The notes under the pieces: generated by a model
The model's input: the letters and a program-made list of their open reading frames with translations, nothing else
The model's database searches: none
What the model was told of the DNA's origin: nothing
Source: Kaistia granuli DSM 23481
GTDB taxonomy: Bacteria; Pseudomonadota; Alphaproteobacteria; Rhizobiales; Kaistiaceae
NCBI RefSeq assembly: GCF_000380505.1
Contig: NZ_AQYH01000019.1
Location: 62,001-126,000, forward strand
Length of the DNA stretch: 64,000 bases
Reading direction: 5' to 3'
Program-made: the position numbers and the translations under genes
In this document: one piece after another, positions 28,562 to 36,376 of the stretch
Layout of the letters: every line of letters starts with the position of its first letter
How positions within the stretch are numbered: the stretch's first letter is position 1

Positions 28562-29875
28562 GTGAAATCACGCCTCGTCGCCGCTGTCCTGATCCTGCTG
28601 CCGCTCCCCGCTTTGGCGGACCCGCCGCTTGCCGGCGTATCGGCGTTCGGCGACTGGCGCGCCGACAGGCCGGGCGTGCAACGGCTGATCCGTCCCGCCG
28701 ATCTGCCGCAACCCTTCGCGACCCAATCGACCGCGGCGCAGCCGGAAATCGTGCCGCGTCCGCAAGGGGCGGAGCCACGCGTGCCCGATGGCTTCGTCGT
28801 CGAGCTGGTGGCGGAAGGGCTGGAGGGGCCGCGCGTGCTGCGCACGGCGCCGAACGGCGACATCTTCGTCGCGGAGAGCCGGGCGGGGCGCATCAGCGTG
28901 CTGGCCGGAGGGCGCTATGCGCCGGTGACCTTCGCCGACGGTCTCAATAGGCCCTATGGAATTGCCTTCTATCCGCCCGGACCCAAGCCCGAATTCGTCT
29001 ATGTGGCGGAGCGGAACCGCGTCGTCCGTTTCCCCTATGCGGATGGCGACCGCTCGGCGCGGGCTGGAGCCGAACTCGTCGTCGAGGGCCTGCCCAATCG
29101 CGGGTCGCACTGGACCCGCGACATCGCCTTCTCGGCGGACGGCCGGCAATTGTTCATCTCGGTCGGCTCGGCTTCGAATGTCGGGGCGGGTATGGGAACG
29201 AAGAACGCGCGCGCGATCGCCGACTGGGAACGACGGCACGGCCGGGGCGCCGCCTGGGGCGAGGAAGCCGGTCGCGCCGCCGTGCTGGTCGCCGATCCCG
29301 ACGGCGGCAATCTGCGCAGCTTCGCGACGGGATTGCGCAATTGTTCGGGTCTTGCGGTTGCGCCCGGCACCGGCGACCTCTGGTGCGCCGTCAATGAACG
29401 GGACGGTCTCGGCGACGATGTACCGCCCGATTTCGCTACCCGCGTCGTCGACGGTGCGTTCTATGGCTGGCCCTGGTTCTATATCGGCGCGCATCCGGAT
29501 CCCCGCCACGCTGGAGCGCGGGCCGATCTGAAGGACGCTGTCACCGTGCCGGACGTGCTGATCCAGCCGCATTCGGCGCCGCTTGGCATCGCCTTCTATG
29601 ACGGCGACACCTTTCCGTCCGATTATGCCGGCAGCGCCTTCGTCGCGCTGCACGGCTCGTGGAACCGTGGCCGGCCGACGGGATACAAGGTCGTGCGGCT
29701 CGTCCTGCGCGACGGCAATCCGACCGGCGTCTACGAGGATTTCATGACCGGCTTCGTCCTGTCGGACGATGCGCTGTGGGGGCGGCCAGTCGGTGTCACC
29801 ATGGGCAAGGACGGCGCGCTCTATGTCTCGGAGGATGCCAATGGAACGGTCTGGCGGGTTCGGAAGGCGAAATAA
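28562..29875 (+). CDS. PQQ-dependent sugar (sorbosone-type) dehydrogenase
   Basis: The 437-residue secreted protein has a signal peptide (MKSRLVAAVLILLPLPALA). The mature domain is a six-bladed beta-propeller of the soluble aldose/sorbosone dehydrogenase type, with GLEGPRVLRTAPNGDIFVAESRAGRISVLAG, RDIAFSADGRQLFISVGSASN, GLRNCSGLAVAPGTGDLWCAVNERDGLGDDVPPDF and HGSWNRGRPTGYKVVRL. The enzyme would use PQQ and calcium to oxidise sugars in the periplasm. No cytochrome c domain is attached. The GTG start at 28562 follows GGGAGAAA at good spacing. PQQ-synthesis genes are not present in this window. Confidence 0.87.
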   Translation: MKSRLVAAVLILLPLPALADPPLAGVSAFGDWRADRPGVQRLIRPADLPQPFATQSTAAQPEIVPRPQGAEPRVPDGFVVELVAEGLEGPRVLRTAPNGDIFVAESRAGRISVLAGGRYAPVTFADGLNRPYGIAFYPPGPKPEFVYVAERNRVVRFPYADGDRSARAGAELVVEGLPNRGSHWTRDIAFSADGRQLFISVGSASNVGAGMGTKNARAIADWERRHGRGAAWGEEAGRAAVLVADPDGGNLRSFATGLRNCSGLAVAPGTGDLWCAVNERDGLGDDVPPDFATRVVDGAFYGWPWFYIGAHPDPRHAGARADLKDAVTVPDVLIQPHSAPLGIAFYDGDTFPSDYAGSAFVALHGSWNRGRPTGYKVVRLVLRDGNPTGVYEDFMTGFVLSDDALWGRPVGVTMGKDGALYVSEDANGTVWRVRKAK

Positions 29876-29887
29876 ACCGCGTCCGCC

Positions 29888-29922
29888 GATGCGTGACGCA
29901 ACGACGCATCATGTTGATGCGT
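29888..29922. repeat. Clustered inverted/direct repeats after the sugar dehydrogenase gene
   Basis: GATGCGT (29888-29894), its reverse complement ACGCATC (29904-29910) and a second GATGCGT (29916-29922) lie in 35 bases between two plus-strand genes. They can form alternative hairpins. No T run follows, so termination is uncertain. It may instead be an operator for the downstream ETF-QO gene. Confidence 0.4.
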
Positions 29923-30020
29923 GAGGCTCATCAAGTCCTTCGCGGCACTATATTTTCGCCATTGCCTGCGGTTTGTTGCTCTTCTAAACAGGGGCCGACA
30001 TTCGGAACCGGACAGGCAGT

Positions 30021-31682
30021 ATGGCAATCTCGGCAGAGCTTCCCGATCGCGAGGCGATGGAATTTGACGTTGTGATCGTGGGGGCGGGGCCGGCAGGGCT
30101 CGCGGCCGCGATCCGACTGAAACAGCGCGATCCGGATATCACCGTCGTGGTGGTCGAGAAGGGCTCCGAGGTCGGCGCGCATATCCTGTCGGGTGCGGTG
30201 ATCGATCCGATCGCCCTCGACAAGCTGCTGCCGGAATGGCGCCAGGAGGATGACACGCCGCTGAAGACCCCGGTGACCGAGGACCAGTTCCTGTTCCTGG
30301 GACCGGCGGGCTCGATCCGGCTGCCGAATTTCCTGATGCCGCCGCTGATGTCGAACCATGGCAACTATGTCGTCTCGCTCGGCAATGTCTGCCGCTGGCT
30401 GGCGGCCAAGGCCGAGGCGCTCGGCGTCGAGATCTATCCGGGCTTCGCGGCGGCGGAGCTGCTGTTCGACGAGAACGGTGCCGTCGCTGGCGTCGCCACC
30501 GGCGACATGGGCGTCGGCCGCGACGGAGACCCGGGCCCGAACTATCAGCGCGGCATGGAGCTCCGGGGCAAGTACACGCTGATCGGCGAGGGTGCGCGCG
30601 GTTCGCTCGCCAAGCAGCTGATCGCCTCGTTCGGCCTTTCCGAAGGTCGCGAGCCGCAGAAATACGGCCTCGGCATCAAGGAGCTCTGGCAGGTCGATCC
30701 GAAGCTGCACAAGCCCGGCTTGGTGCAGCACTCCTTCGGCTGGCCGCTCGGTAGCGCGACCGGCGGCGGGTCGTTCCTCTACCATCTCGAGGACAACCAG
30801 GTCGTTGTCGGCTTCGTCGTGCACCTGAACTACGACAATCCCAACCTGTCGCCCTTCGAGGAATTCCAGCGCTTCAAGACCCATCCGGCGATCGCGCCGG
30901 TCTTCGCCGGCGGCAAGCGCCTTTCCTATGGCGCGCGGGCCATCACCGAGGGCGGCTTCCAGTCCGTGCCGAAGCTCGTCTTCCCGGGCGGCGCGCTGGT
31001 CGGCTGTTCGGCCGGCTTCGTCAACGTGCCGCGCATCAAGGGCAGCCACAACGCCATGCTGTCCGGCATGGAGGCGGCGGAGAATGTCGCCGACGCGCTG
31101 GCGGCCGGCCGTTCGCATGACGAACTGCTCGGCTACGAGGCGAACTGGCGGTCCGGCCCGATCGGCCGCGACCTGAAGCGGGTGCGCAACGTCAAGCCGC
31201 TGTGGTCGAAGCTCGGCACCTATCTCGGTATCGCCCTCGGCGGCGCCGACATGTGGGCCAACACGCTCGGCTTCTCTCTGTTCGGCACGCTGAAGCACGG
31301 CAAGCCGGATTTCGCGACGCTGAAGCCCGCCTCCCAGTGCAAGAAGATCGACTATCCCAAGCCGGACGGTATCCTGACCTTCGACCGTCTCTCCTCGGTG
31401 TTCCTGTCGAACACCAATCACGAGGAGGACCAGCCGGTGCATCTCAAGGTGCTGGACGCGGCGCTGCAGAAGACGTCCGAGCATGACGTCTATGGCGGCC
31501 CCTCGAGCCGCTATTGCCCGGCCGGCGTCTATGAATGGGTCGAAGAAGCGGACGGTCCGCGCTTCGTGATCAACGCGCAGAACTGCGTGCACTGCAAGAC
31601 CTGCGACATCAAGGATCCGAACCAGAACATCAACTGGACGACGCCGGAAGGCGCCGGCGGGCCGAACTATCCCAATATGTGA
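30021..31682 (+). CDS. Electron transfer flavoprotein-ubiquinone oxidoreductase
   Basis: The 553-residue inner-membrane-associated enzyme takes electrons from ETF (fed by acyl-CoA and branched-chain amino acid dehydrogenases) and passes them to ubiquinone. The FAD motif is EFDVVIVGAGPAGLAAAIRLKQ. The C-terminal ferredoxin-like [4Fe-4S] domain has Cys in YCPAGVYEW and NCVHCKTCDIKDPNQNINW, all intact. The ATG at 30021 follows an ACAGG site. Its presence a few kb from the liv importer fits use of branched-chain amino acids as respiratory fuel. Confidence 0.97.
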   Translation: MAISAELPDREAMEFDVVIVGAGPAGLAAAIRLKQRDPDITVVVVEKGSEVGAHILSGAVIDPIALDKLLPEWRQEDDTPLKTPVTEDQFLFLGPAGSIRLPNFLMPPLMSNHGNYVVSLGNVCRWLAAKAEALGVEIYPGFAAAELLFDENGAVAGVATGDMGVGRDGDPGPNYQRGMELRGKYTLIGEGARGSLAKQLIASFGLSEGREPQKYGLGIKELWQVDPKLHKPGLVQHSFGWPLGSATGGGSFLYHLEDNQVVVGFVVHLNYDNPNLSPFEEFQRFKTHPAIAPVFAGGKRLSYGARAITEGGFQSVPKLVFPGGALVGCSAGFVNVPRIKGSHNAMLSGMEAAENVADALAAGRSHDELLGYEANWRSGPIGRDLKRVRNVKPLWSKLGTYLGIALGGADMWANTLGFSLFGTLKHGKPDFATLKPASQCKKIDYPKPDGILTFDRLSSVFLSNTNHEEDQPVHLKVLDAALQKTSEHDVYGGPSSRYCPAGVYEWVEEADGPRFVINAQNCVHCKTCDIKDPNQNINWTTPEGAGGPNYPNM

Positions 31683-31699
31683 GACTATAGCGACGCACA

Positions 31700-31724
31700 G
31701 CTTCCGTAACGTCGTCACGGAAGC
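31700..31724 (+). terminator. Possible terminator after ETF-QO
   Basis: The 8-base stem GCTTCCGT / ACGGAAGC is followed by GGCATTTTCC. It lies 17 bases after the ETF-QO stop. The T run is short and offset. Confidence 0.5.
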
Positions 31725-31783
31725 GGCATTTTCCTGTGCTAGGCGCTGTAATCCTGCTGTGTTAGCAGGGCGGGCCTAGTCAC

Positions 31784-32197
31784 ATGGAGATTCTGTCAGT
31801 GCTTGTTGAGAAGCTTTCCAAGTTCGAGCCTGCCGCGCTCGGCGTTCTACGCATCGTTTCTTCCCTGATCTTCTTTGCCCATGGCACGCAGAAGCTTCTC
31901 GGGTTCCCGGCCTCGGACAAATCGCCGGAAATGTTCAGTCTGTCCTGGAATGCCGGCGCGCTGGAGCTCGTCGGCGGCTTCCTGCTGCTGATCGGCCTGT
32001 TCTCGCGTCCGGTCGCCTTCGTGCTGTCGGGCCTGATGGCCTGCGCCTACTGGATCGCCCACGCGCCGCGCAGCCCGTTCCCGGTGTTGAATGGCGGCGA
32101 CGCCGCCATCCTCTATTGCTTCATCTTCCTGTTCATCGTCTTCGCCGGCCCCGGCCGCTGGAGCGTCGATGCGCTCCTCGGCCGCGAGCGCGGCTGA
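31784..32197 (+). CDS. DoxX family membrane protein
   Basis: The 137-residue protein has four hydrophobic helices. ALGVLRIVSSLIFFAHGTQKLLGFP contains the DoxX-type GxxKL element, and WNAGALELVGGFLLLIGLFSRPVAFVLSGLMA follows. DoxX proteins are small integral membrane proteins, some linked to thiosulfate oxidation or redox balance, most unassigned. Its TGA stop abuts the stop of the convergent hydrolase gene, forming TGATCA at 32195-32200. Confidence 0.9.
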   Translation: MEILSVLVEKLSKFEPAALGVLRIVSSLIFFAHGTQKLLGFPASDKSPEMFSLSWNAGALELVGGFLLLIGLFSRPVAFVLSGLMACAYWIAHAPRSPFPVLNGGDAAILYCFIFLFIVFAGPGRWSVDALLGRERG

Positions 32198-32983
32198 TCA
32201 GGCGCGCAGGAAGTCGAGCAGGACGTTGTTGAAGGCGGTCGGCTGCTCGACATTGCACAGATGGGCGGCGTTGCGGATGACCTCCATCCGGGCGCCGTCG
32301 ATCGAGGCGACCCATTCGCGCGCCTTGGCGGGCTGCACCGTGGCGTCGTGATCGGCGCAGACCACCAGGGTCGGCGCCTGGATCAGCGTAATGTCGTCGC
32401 GCAGATCCATCTCGCCGAGCGCCTCGCAGCAGGCGGCATAGCCTTCCGCCGGGGTGTCGAGGATCATGGCGCGAATGCGCGCCACCGTTTCCGGCTCGGC
32501 GGCGCGGAAGCCTTCCTGGAACCAGCGGCCGATGACCGCGTCGACGAGCGCTGCCAGGCCCTCATTGCGCGCTGTCTTGGCGCGGCCTTCCCACATGTCG
32601 CGCGGCGGCAGATGCGGCGCCGAGGCGCAGATCACCAGCTTTTCCACATAATCCGGCTTGTTGGCGGCGAGCCAGGCGGCGACCATGCCGCCCTTGGACA
32701 GGCCGACGACATGCGCCGTCTCGACGCCGACCGCGTCGAGCACGCCGCGGGCGTCGCGGCCGAGCCGGTCGATCGTGTAGGGCGTGTCGGGGACGTCGGA
32801 GCCGCCATGACCGCGGTCGTCATAGCGGATAACACGAAAATGCTCGCGGAACGCCGGGAGCTGATCCTCCCACATGGAGAGATTGGTCCCCAGGGCGTTG
32901 GTCAGGAGCAGTGATGGTTTGCCAGTGTCCGGATCGGCCTCGACATTCAGTCGGATACGATCGTCCATAGCGATCAGTGGCAT
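32198..32983 (-). CDS. Alpha/beta hydrolase, 3-oxoadipate enol-lactonase-like
   Basis: The 261-residue alpha/beta-hydrolase fold protein has the nucleophile elbow GLSKGGM (Ser), an oxyanion region NALGTNLSMWEDQLPAF, acidic residue region PTLVVCADHDATVQP and catalytic His in NAAHLCNVEQP. It resembles PcaD, which opens the lactone in the beta-ketoadipate pathway (PcaD typically has GLSMGG). No other pca gene is beside it, so the substrate is uncertain. The start at 32983 is preferred; ATG at 32968 (MDDRIRL) is an alternative. Confidence 0.83.
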   Translation of the reverse strand: MPLIAMDDRIRLNVEADPDTGKPSLLLTNALGTNLSMWEDQLPAFREHFRVIRYDDRGHGGSDVPDTPYTIDRLGRDARGVLDAVGVETAHVVGLSKGGMVAAWLAANKPDYVEKLVICASAPHLPPRDMWEGRAKTARNEGLAALVDAVIGRWFQEGFRAAEPETVARIRAMILDTPAEGYAACCEALGEMDLRDDITLIQAPTLVVCADHDATVQPAKAREWVASIDGARMEVIRNAAHLCNVEQPTAFNNVLLDFLRA

Positions 32984-33164
32984 GAGAAACCCCGTACAAC
33001 TTGCCAGCGGGTCCGGTCGGCCCGCATGATGGCGACACGCCCCTGCCGGGTGCCGTGCCGGCCTCAACCTATATAATGGAACAGGTCCGGCCAAGAGATT
33101 GGTTTACGCAGGGGGCGCGTCGGCTTCTATTGTCTTCAGGTTTTACCATCTGTAGGTTTATGGG

Positions 33165-34079
33165 ATGAATAACCAGCCGCTTCCCGCTTCGATCGAGGCT
33201 ACCCAGGCGCTGCTCTCTTCTGGAGGCTACGTTTCCGATCGGGCGCTTGCCACCGTGCTCTTCCTGTCGCTCCGGCTGAAGCGGCCGCTGTTCCTGGAGG
33301 GCGAGGCCGGCGTCGGCAAGACGGAGATCGCCAAGGTGCTGGCCGAGCAGCTCGGCCGGCCGCTGATCCGCCTGCAATGCTACGAGGGGCTCGATGTCGC
33401 CTCGGCCGTCTATGAGTGGAACTACGCTGCCCAGATGGTCGAGATCCGCGCCGCCGAGGCGGCCGGCAGCGTCGATCGCGAGCGGCTGGTCGGCGACGTC
33501 TTTTCCGAACGATTCCTGATCCGCCGGCCCCTGCTGCAGGCGCTCGAAGCCGGCCCCGGCGGTGCGCCGGTGCTGTTGATCGACGAGCTCGATCGTGCCG
33601 ACGAGGCGTTCGAGGCCTATCTGCTCGAGGTGTTGGCGGACAATCAGGTGACGGTGCCGGAGCTCGGCACCATCCGCGCCATCGAACCGCCGATCGTCGT
33701 CGTCACCACCAACCGGACGCGCGAGATCCATGACGCGCTGAAGCGGCGCTGCCTCTATCACTGGGTCGATTATCCCGATCGCGATCGCGAGCTGGCGATC
33801 CTGCGCGCCAAGGTGCCCGGCGCCGGCGAAAGGCTGGCCCGGCAGGTGGTCGCCTTCGTGCAGGCGTTGCGCGGCGAGGCGCTGTTCAAGAGCCCGGGCG
33901 TTGCCGAGACGCTCGACTGGGCGGCGGCGCTGGTCGAGCTCGACCAGGTCGTGCTGGAGCCTGGCATGGTCGCGGACACACTCGGGGTTCTGCTGAAATA
34001 CCAGGACGATATCGCCAAGATCGAAGGTAGTCGCATCAAGGCGCTTGTCGACGCGGCGCGGGCCGAGGTAGCGGCGTGA
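33165..34079 (+). CDS. MoxR-type AAA+ ATPase (CoxD-like)
   Basis: The 304-residue AAA+ ATPase has Walker A GEAGVGKTE, Walker B VLLIDELDRADEAFEAYLLEVL, sensor 1 VVVTTNRTREIHDALKRRC and the YHWVDYPDRDRELAIL region. In Oligotropha, CoxD works with the VWA protein CoxE to insert the Cu-S part of the CO dehydrogenase active site. Relatives serve other molybdenum hydroxylases. It is the first gene of a five-gene operon and its last codons overlap the VWA gene (GTGA at 34076-34079). Confidence 0.92.
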   Translation: MNNQPLPASIEATQALLSSGGYVSDRALATVLFLSLRLKRPLFLEGEAGVGKTEIAKVLAEQLGRPLIRLQCYEGLDVASAVYEWNYAAQMVEIRAAEAAGSVDRERLVGDVFSERFLIRRPLLQALEAGPGGAPVLLIDELDRADEAFEAYLLEVLADNQVTVPELGTIRAIEPPIVVVTTNRTREIHDALKRRCLYHWVDYPDRDRELAILRAKVPGAGERLARQVVAFVQALRGEALFKSPGVAETLDWAAALVELDQVVLEPGMVADTLGVLLKYQDDIAKIEGSRIKALVDAARAEVAA

Positions 34080-35308
34080 AGAACGAGTCCGAACAGCGGG
34101 ATGGCGCGCTTTCCTCAGGCTGCAGGCTCGACGAGAACCTCGTCGAGTTCGGCCGTCTGCTGCGGCGCGCCGGCCTGCCGGTCGGGCCCGCCGCCATCAT
34201 CGATGCGATCCGCGCCGTCGAGGTCGTCGGCATCGAGTCGCGCGAGGATTTCTACTGGACGCTGCACGCAGTGCTGGTGACGAAGCGCGAACAGCGCGCC
34301 GTCTTCGACGAGTCGTTCCGGCTGTTCTGGAAGCCCGGCCGCCTGCAGGCGCCTGTCCTCGTCGACCGGCCGGCCGCATCCGGGCCCGAGCGGGAGCCGC
34401 CGCGTCCCGCCGCCGCCCGCGTGGCGCAGGCGCTCCATGCCGACCGCCCGCCGGAAGCGTCCGAGGCCGCCGAGGGCGTCGAGCGCGACCTGCGCCTGAC
34501 CGCCTCGGCGCAGGAGCGTTTCCAGCGTCGCGACTTCGCGCAGATGAACGCGGAGGAGATCGCCGAGGCGAAGGCGCGCATCGCTCGTCTCGCCTTCGCC
34601 GACGACCGCCTGCCGACGCGGCGGCTGGTGGCGGCGGCGCGCGGCCGCATCGATCCACGCCGCACATTGCGCGCGGCGCTCCGGACCGGCGGCGACATGA
34701 TCCTGCCCCTGGCGCGCAAGCGCGCGACGATCCGGCCGCCGGTGGTGGCGCTCTGCGACATCTCCGGCTCGATGAACGCCTATAGCCGCGTCGTGCTGCA
34801 TTTCCTGCATGCGCTCGGCGAGCGGCGGCGCGTCGAGACCTTCCTGTTCGGGACGCGGCTCACCAATGTCTCGCGCGCCCTGCGTCTCCGGGACCCGGAC
34901 GCGGCGCTCGCCGCCTGCGCCGGGGCGGTGCCGGATTGGTCGGGCGGCACGCGGATCGCCACGGCGCTGCATGAGTTCAACCGGCTCTGGTCGCGCCGCG
35001 TGCTTGGGCAGGGGGCGATCGTCCTCCTCGTCACCGACGGGCTGGAGCGCGATAGCCTCGGTGAACTGGGCGCCGAGATGGACCACCTGCATCGTTCCTG
35101 CCGGCGGCTGATCTGGCTGAACCCGCTGTTGCGCTTCGACGGCTTCGAGGCGAGGGCGCGTGGCATCCGGGCCATTCTGCCGCATGTCGACGAATTTCGC
35201 GCCGTCCATTCGCTCGACGCTGTCGGCGACCTGGTTCGTGCGCTGGGCGCCGGGACTGAGGATCGCGCCCACCCGCGCCGCCATCTCGCCATCGCTTCAG
35301 GAGGTTGA
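34076..35308 (+). CDS. VWA domain-containing protein (CoxE-like)
   Basis: The 410-residue protein starts at GTG 34076, overlapping the MoxR stop by four bases. The N-terminal region (NLVEFGRLLRRAGLPVGPAAIIDAIRAVE) is typical of CoxE. A central Arg/Ala-rich stretch leads to the VWA domain with its MIDAS motif DISGSM near residue 225 and LVTDGLERD further on. VWA proteins partner with MoxR ATPases as substrate adaptors. The combination implies remodelling of a target enzyme, probably a molybdenum hydroxylase given the genes that follow. Confidence 0.92.
   Translation: MKNESEQRDGALSSGCRLDENLVEFGRLLRRAGLPVGPAAIIDAIRAVEVVGIESREDFYWTLHAVLVTKREQRAVFDESFRLFWKPGRLQAPVLVDRPAASGPEREPPRPAAARVAQALHADRPPEASEAAEGVERDLRLTASAQERFQRRDFAQMNAEEIAEAKARIARLAFADDRLPTRRLVAAARGRIDPRRTLRAALRTGGDMILPLARKRATIRPPVVALCDISGSMNAYSRVVLHFLHALGERRRVETFLFGTRLTNVSRALRLRDPDAALAACAGAVPDWSGGTRIATALHEFNRLWSRRVLGQGAIVLLVTDGLERDSLGELGAEMDHLHRSCRRLIWLNPLLRFDGFEARARGIRAILPHVDEFRAVHSLDAVGDLVRALGAGTEDRAHPRRHLAIASGG
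35299..35304 (+). promoter_or_regulatory. Shine-Dalgarno site that fixes the XdhC N-domain start
   Basis: A perfect AGGAGG is six bases before GTG at 35311. The in-frame TTG at 35305 lies directly behind the site with no spacing, so GTG 35311 is the start. Confidence 0.8.
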
Positions 35309-35310
35309 TC

Positions 35311-35652
35311 GTGACCGTCGAGCCACCGCTGCAACTGGACAATGCCGATGTCCTCGGCATCGCCGAGGACTGGGTGCGAGCCGGCCGTTCGGTGGCGCTC
35401 GCCACCGTGGTCGAGACCTGGGGCTCGGCACCGCGCCCCGTCGGCAGCCATCTGGTCATCGACGGTGACTGTCATTTCGAAGGCTCCGTCTCCGGGGGGT
35501 GCGTCGAGGGCGCCGTGATCGAGGAGGCGATCGAGGTGATCGGCAAGGGCGAGCCGCGCCTGCTCGAATTCGGCGTCGCCGACGAGACGGCCTGGCGGGT
35601 CGGGCTCTCCTGTGGCGGCCGTATCCGCGTCTATGTCGAGAAGGTTGTCTGA
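35311..35652 (+). CDS. XdhC family protein, N-terminal domain only
   Basis: The 113-residue protein covers just the first domain of XdhC/CoxI. It has VALATVVETWGSAPRPVGSHLVI and the conserved SVSGGCVEGAVIEEA motif, whose Cys is implicated in binding or sulfurating the molybdenum cofactor. XdhC inserts sulfurated cofactor into xanthine dehydrogenase-type enzymes. In most bacteria both domains are one polypeptide of about 300 residues; here the Rossmann domain is a separate gene that starts within two bases of this stop. The two products probably bind each other. Confidence 0.92.
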   Translation: MTVEPPLQLDNADVLGIAEDWVRAGRSVALATVVETWGSAPRPVGSHLVIDGDCHFEGSVSGGCVEGAVIEEAIEVIGKGEPRLLEFGVADETAWRVGLSCGGRIRVYVEKVV

Positions 35653-35653
35653 G

Positions 35654-36376
35654 GTGGATCGCTTCACGCTCGAAAGGCTGAACGAGGCCCGCCGGCAACG
35701 GCAGGCCGCTATTCTGGTCACCAATCTCGCCTCCGGCGTCGTCCGGCTCGTGCGTGAGGACGATGCCGGCCTCGACCGGATGATCGAGCCGGCGCTCGCC
35801 GAGCTGCTGCCGGATCGCTTTCGCTCCGCCCGGTCGGGCCTGGTGCGGACGGCGGATGGCGACGAGTTCTTCCTGACGGTGCATGTGCCGCCGCCGCGCC
35901 TCGTCATCATCGGCGCGGTGCATATCTCGCAGGCGCTGGCGCCGATGGCGCGGATCGCCGGCTTCGACGTGACGATCATCGATCCGCGCACCGCCTTCGC
36001 GACGCCCGAGCGCTTCGCCGACGTCGCCGTGCTGGCCGAATGGCCGGAGGACGTGCTGAAACGCGCACCGCTCGATGCGTTCACCGCGGTGGCGGCGCTG
36101 ACGCATGATCCGAAGATAGACGACGAACCGATCCGGGCGGCGCTCGCCGCCGGCTGCTTCTATGTCGGGGCGCTCGGCAGCCGCAAGACGCATGCGAAGC
36201 GGATCGAGCGGCTGCAGGCTGCGGGCGTTTCCCCTGCGGCAACGGCGACGATCCGCGCCCCGATCGGACTTGCTATCGGCGCGCAGTCGCCGGCGGAGAT
36301 AGCCGTCTCCGTGCTCGCCGAGCTGGTCGAGGCTCTCCGCAAGCGGGGTGTCGTGGCAACGGAGCTCGCATCGTGA
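35654..36376 (+). CDS. XdhC family protein, Rossmann-fold C-terminal domain
   Basis: The 240-residue protein starts at GTG 35654 (MDRFTLERLNEARRQRQAAILVT), one base after the previous stop. It repeats a short XdhC-like N-terminal segment and carries the XdhC C-terminal domain: RLVIIGAVHISQALAPMARIAGFDVTIIDPR (dinucleotide-binding-like) and FYVGALGSRKTHAKRIERL, with RAPIGLAIGAQSPAEIAVSVLAEL at the end. The GAVH element replaces the canonical GxGxxG, as in related CoxI-type proteins. It works with the preceding gene product in cofactor delivery. Its stop overlaps the next gene by four bases. Confidence 0.92.
   Translation: MDRFTLERLNEARRQRQAAILVTNLASGVVRLVREDDAGLDRMIEPALAELLPDRFRSARSGLVRTADGDEFFLTVHVPPPRLVIIGAVHISQALAPMARIAGFDVTIIDPRTAFATPERFADVAVLAEWPEDVLKRAPLDAFTAVAALTHDPKIDDEPIRAALAAGCFYVGALGSRKTHAKRIERLQAAGVSPAATATIRAPIGLAIGAQSPAEIAVSVLAELVEALRKRGVVATELAS

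Noticed and set aside
29931-31718. A 595-codon minus-strand open frame over ETF-QO
   Set aside because: It is antisense to a confidently identified flavoprotein and shows only high-GC shadow composition.
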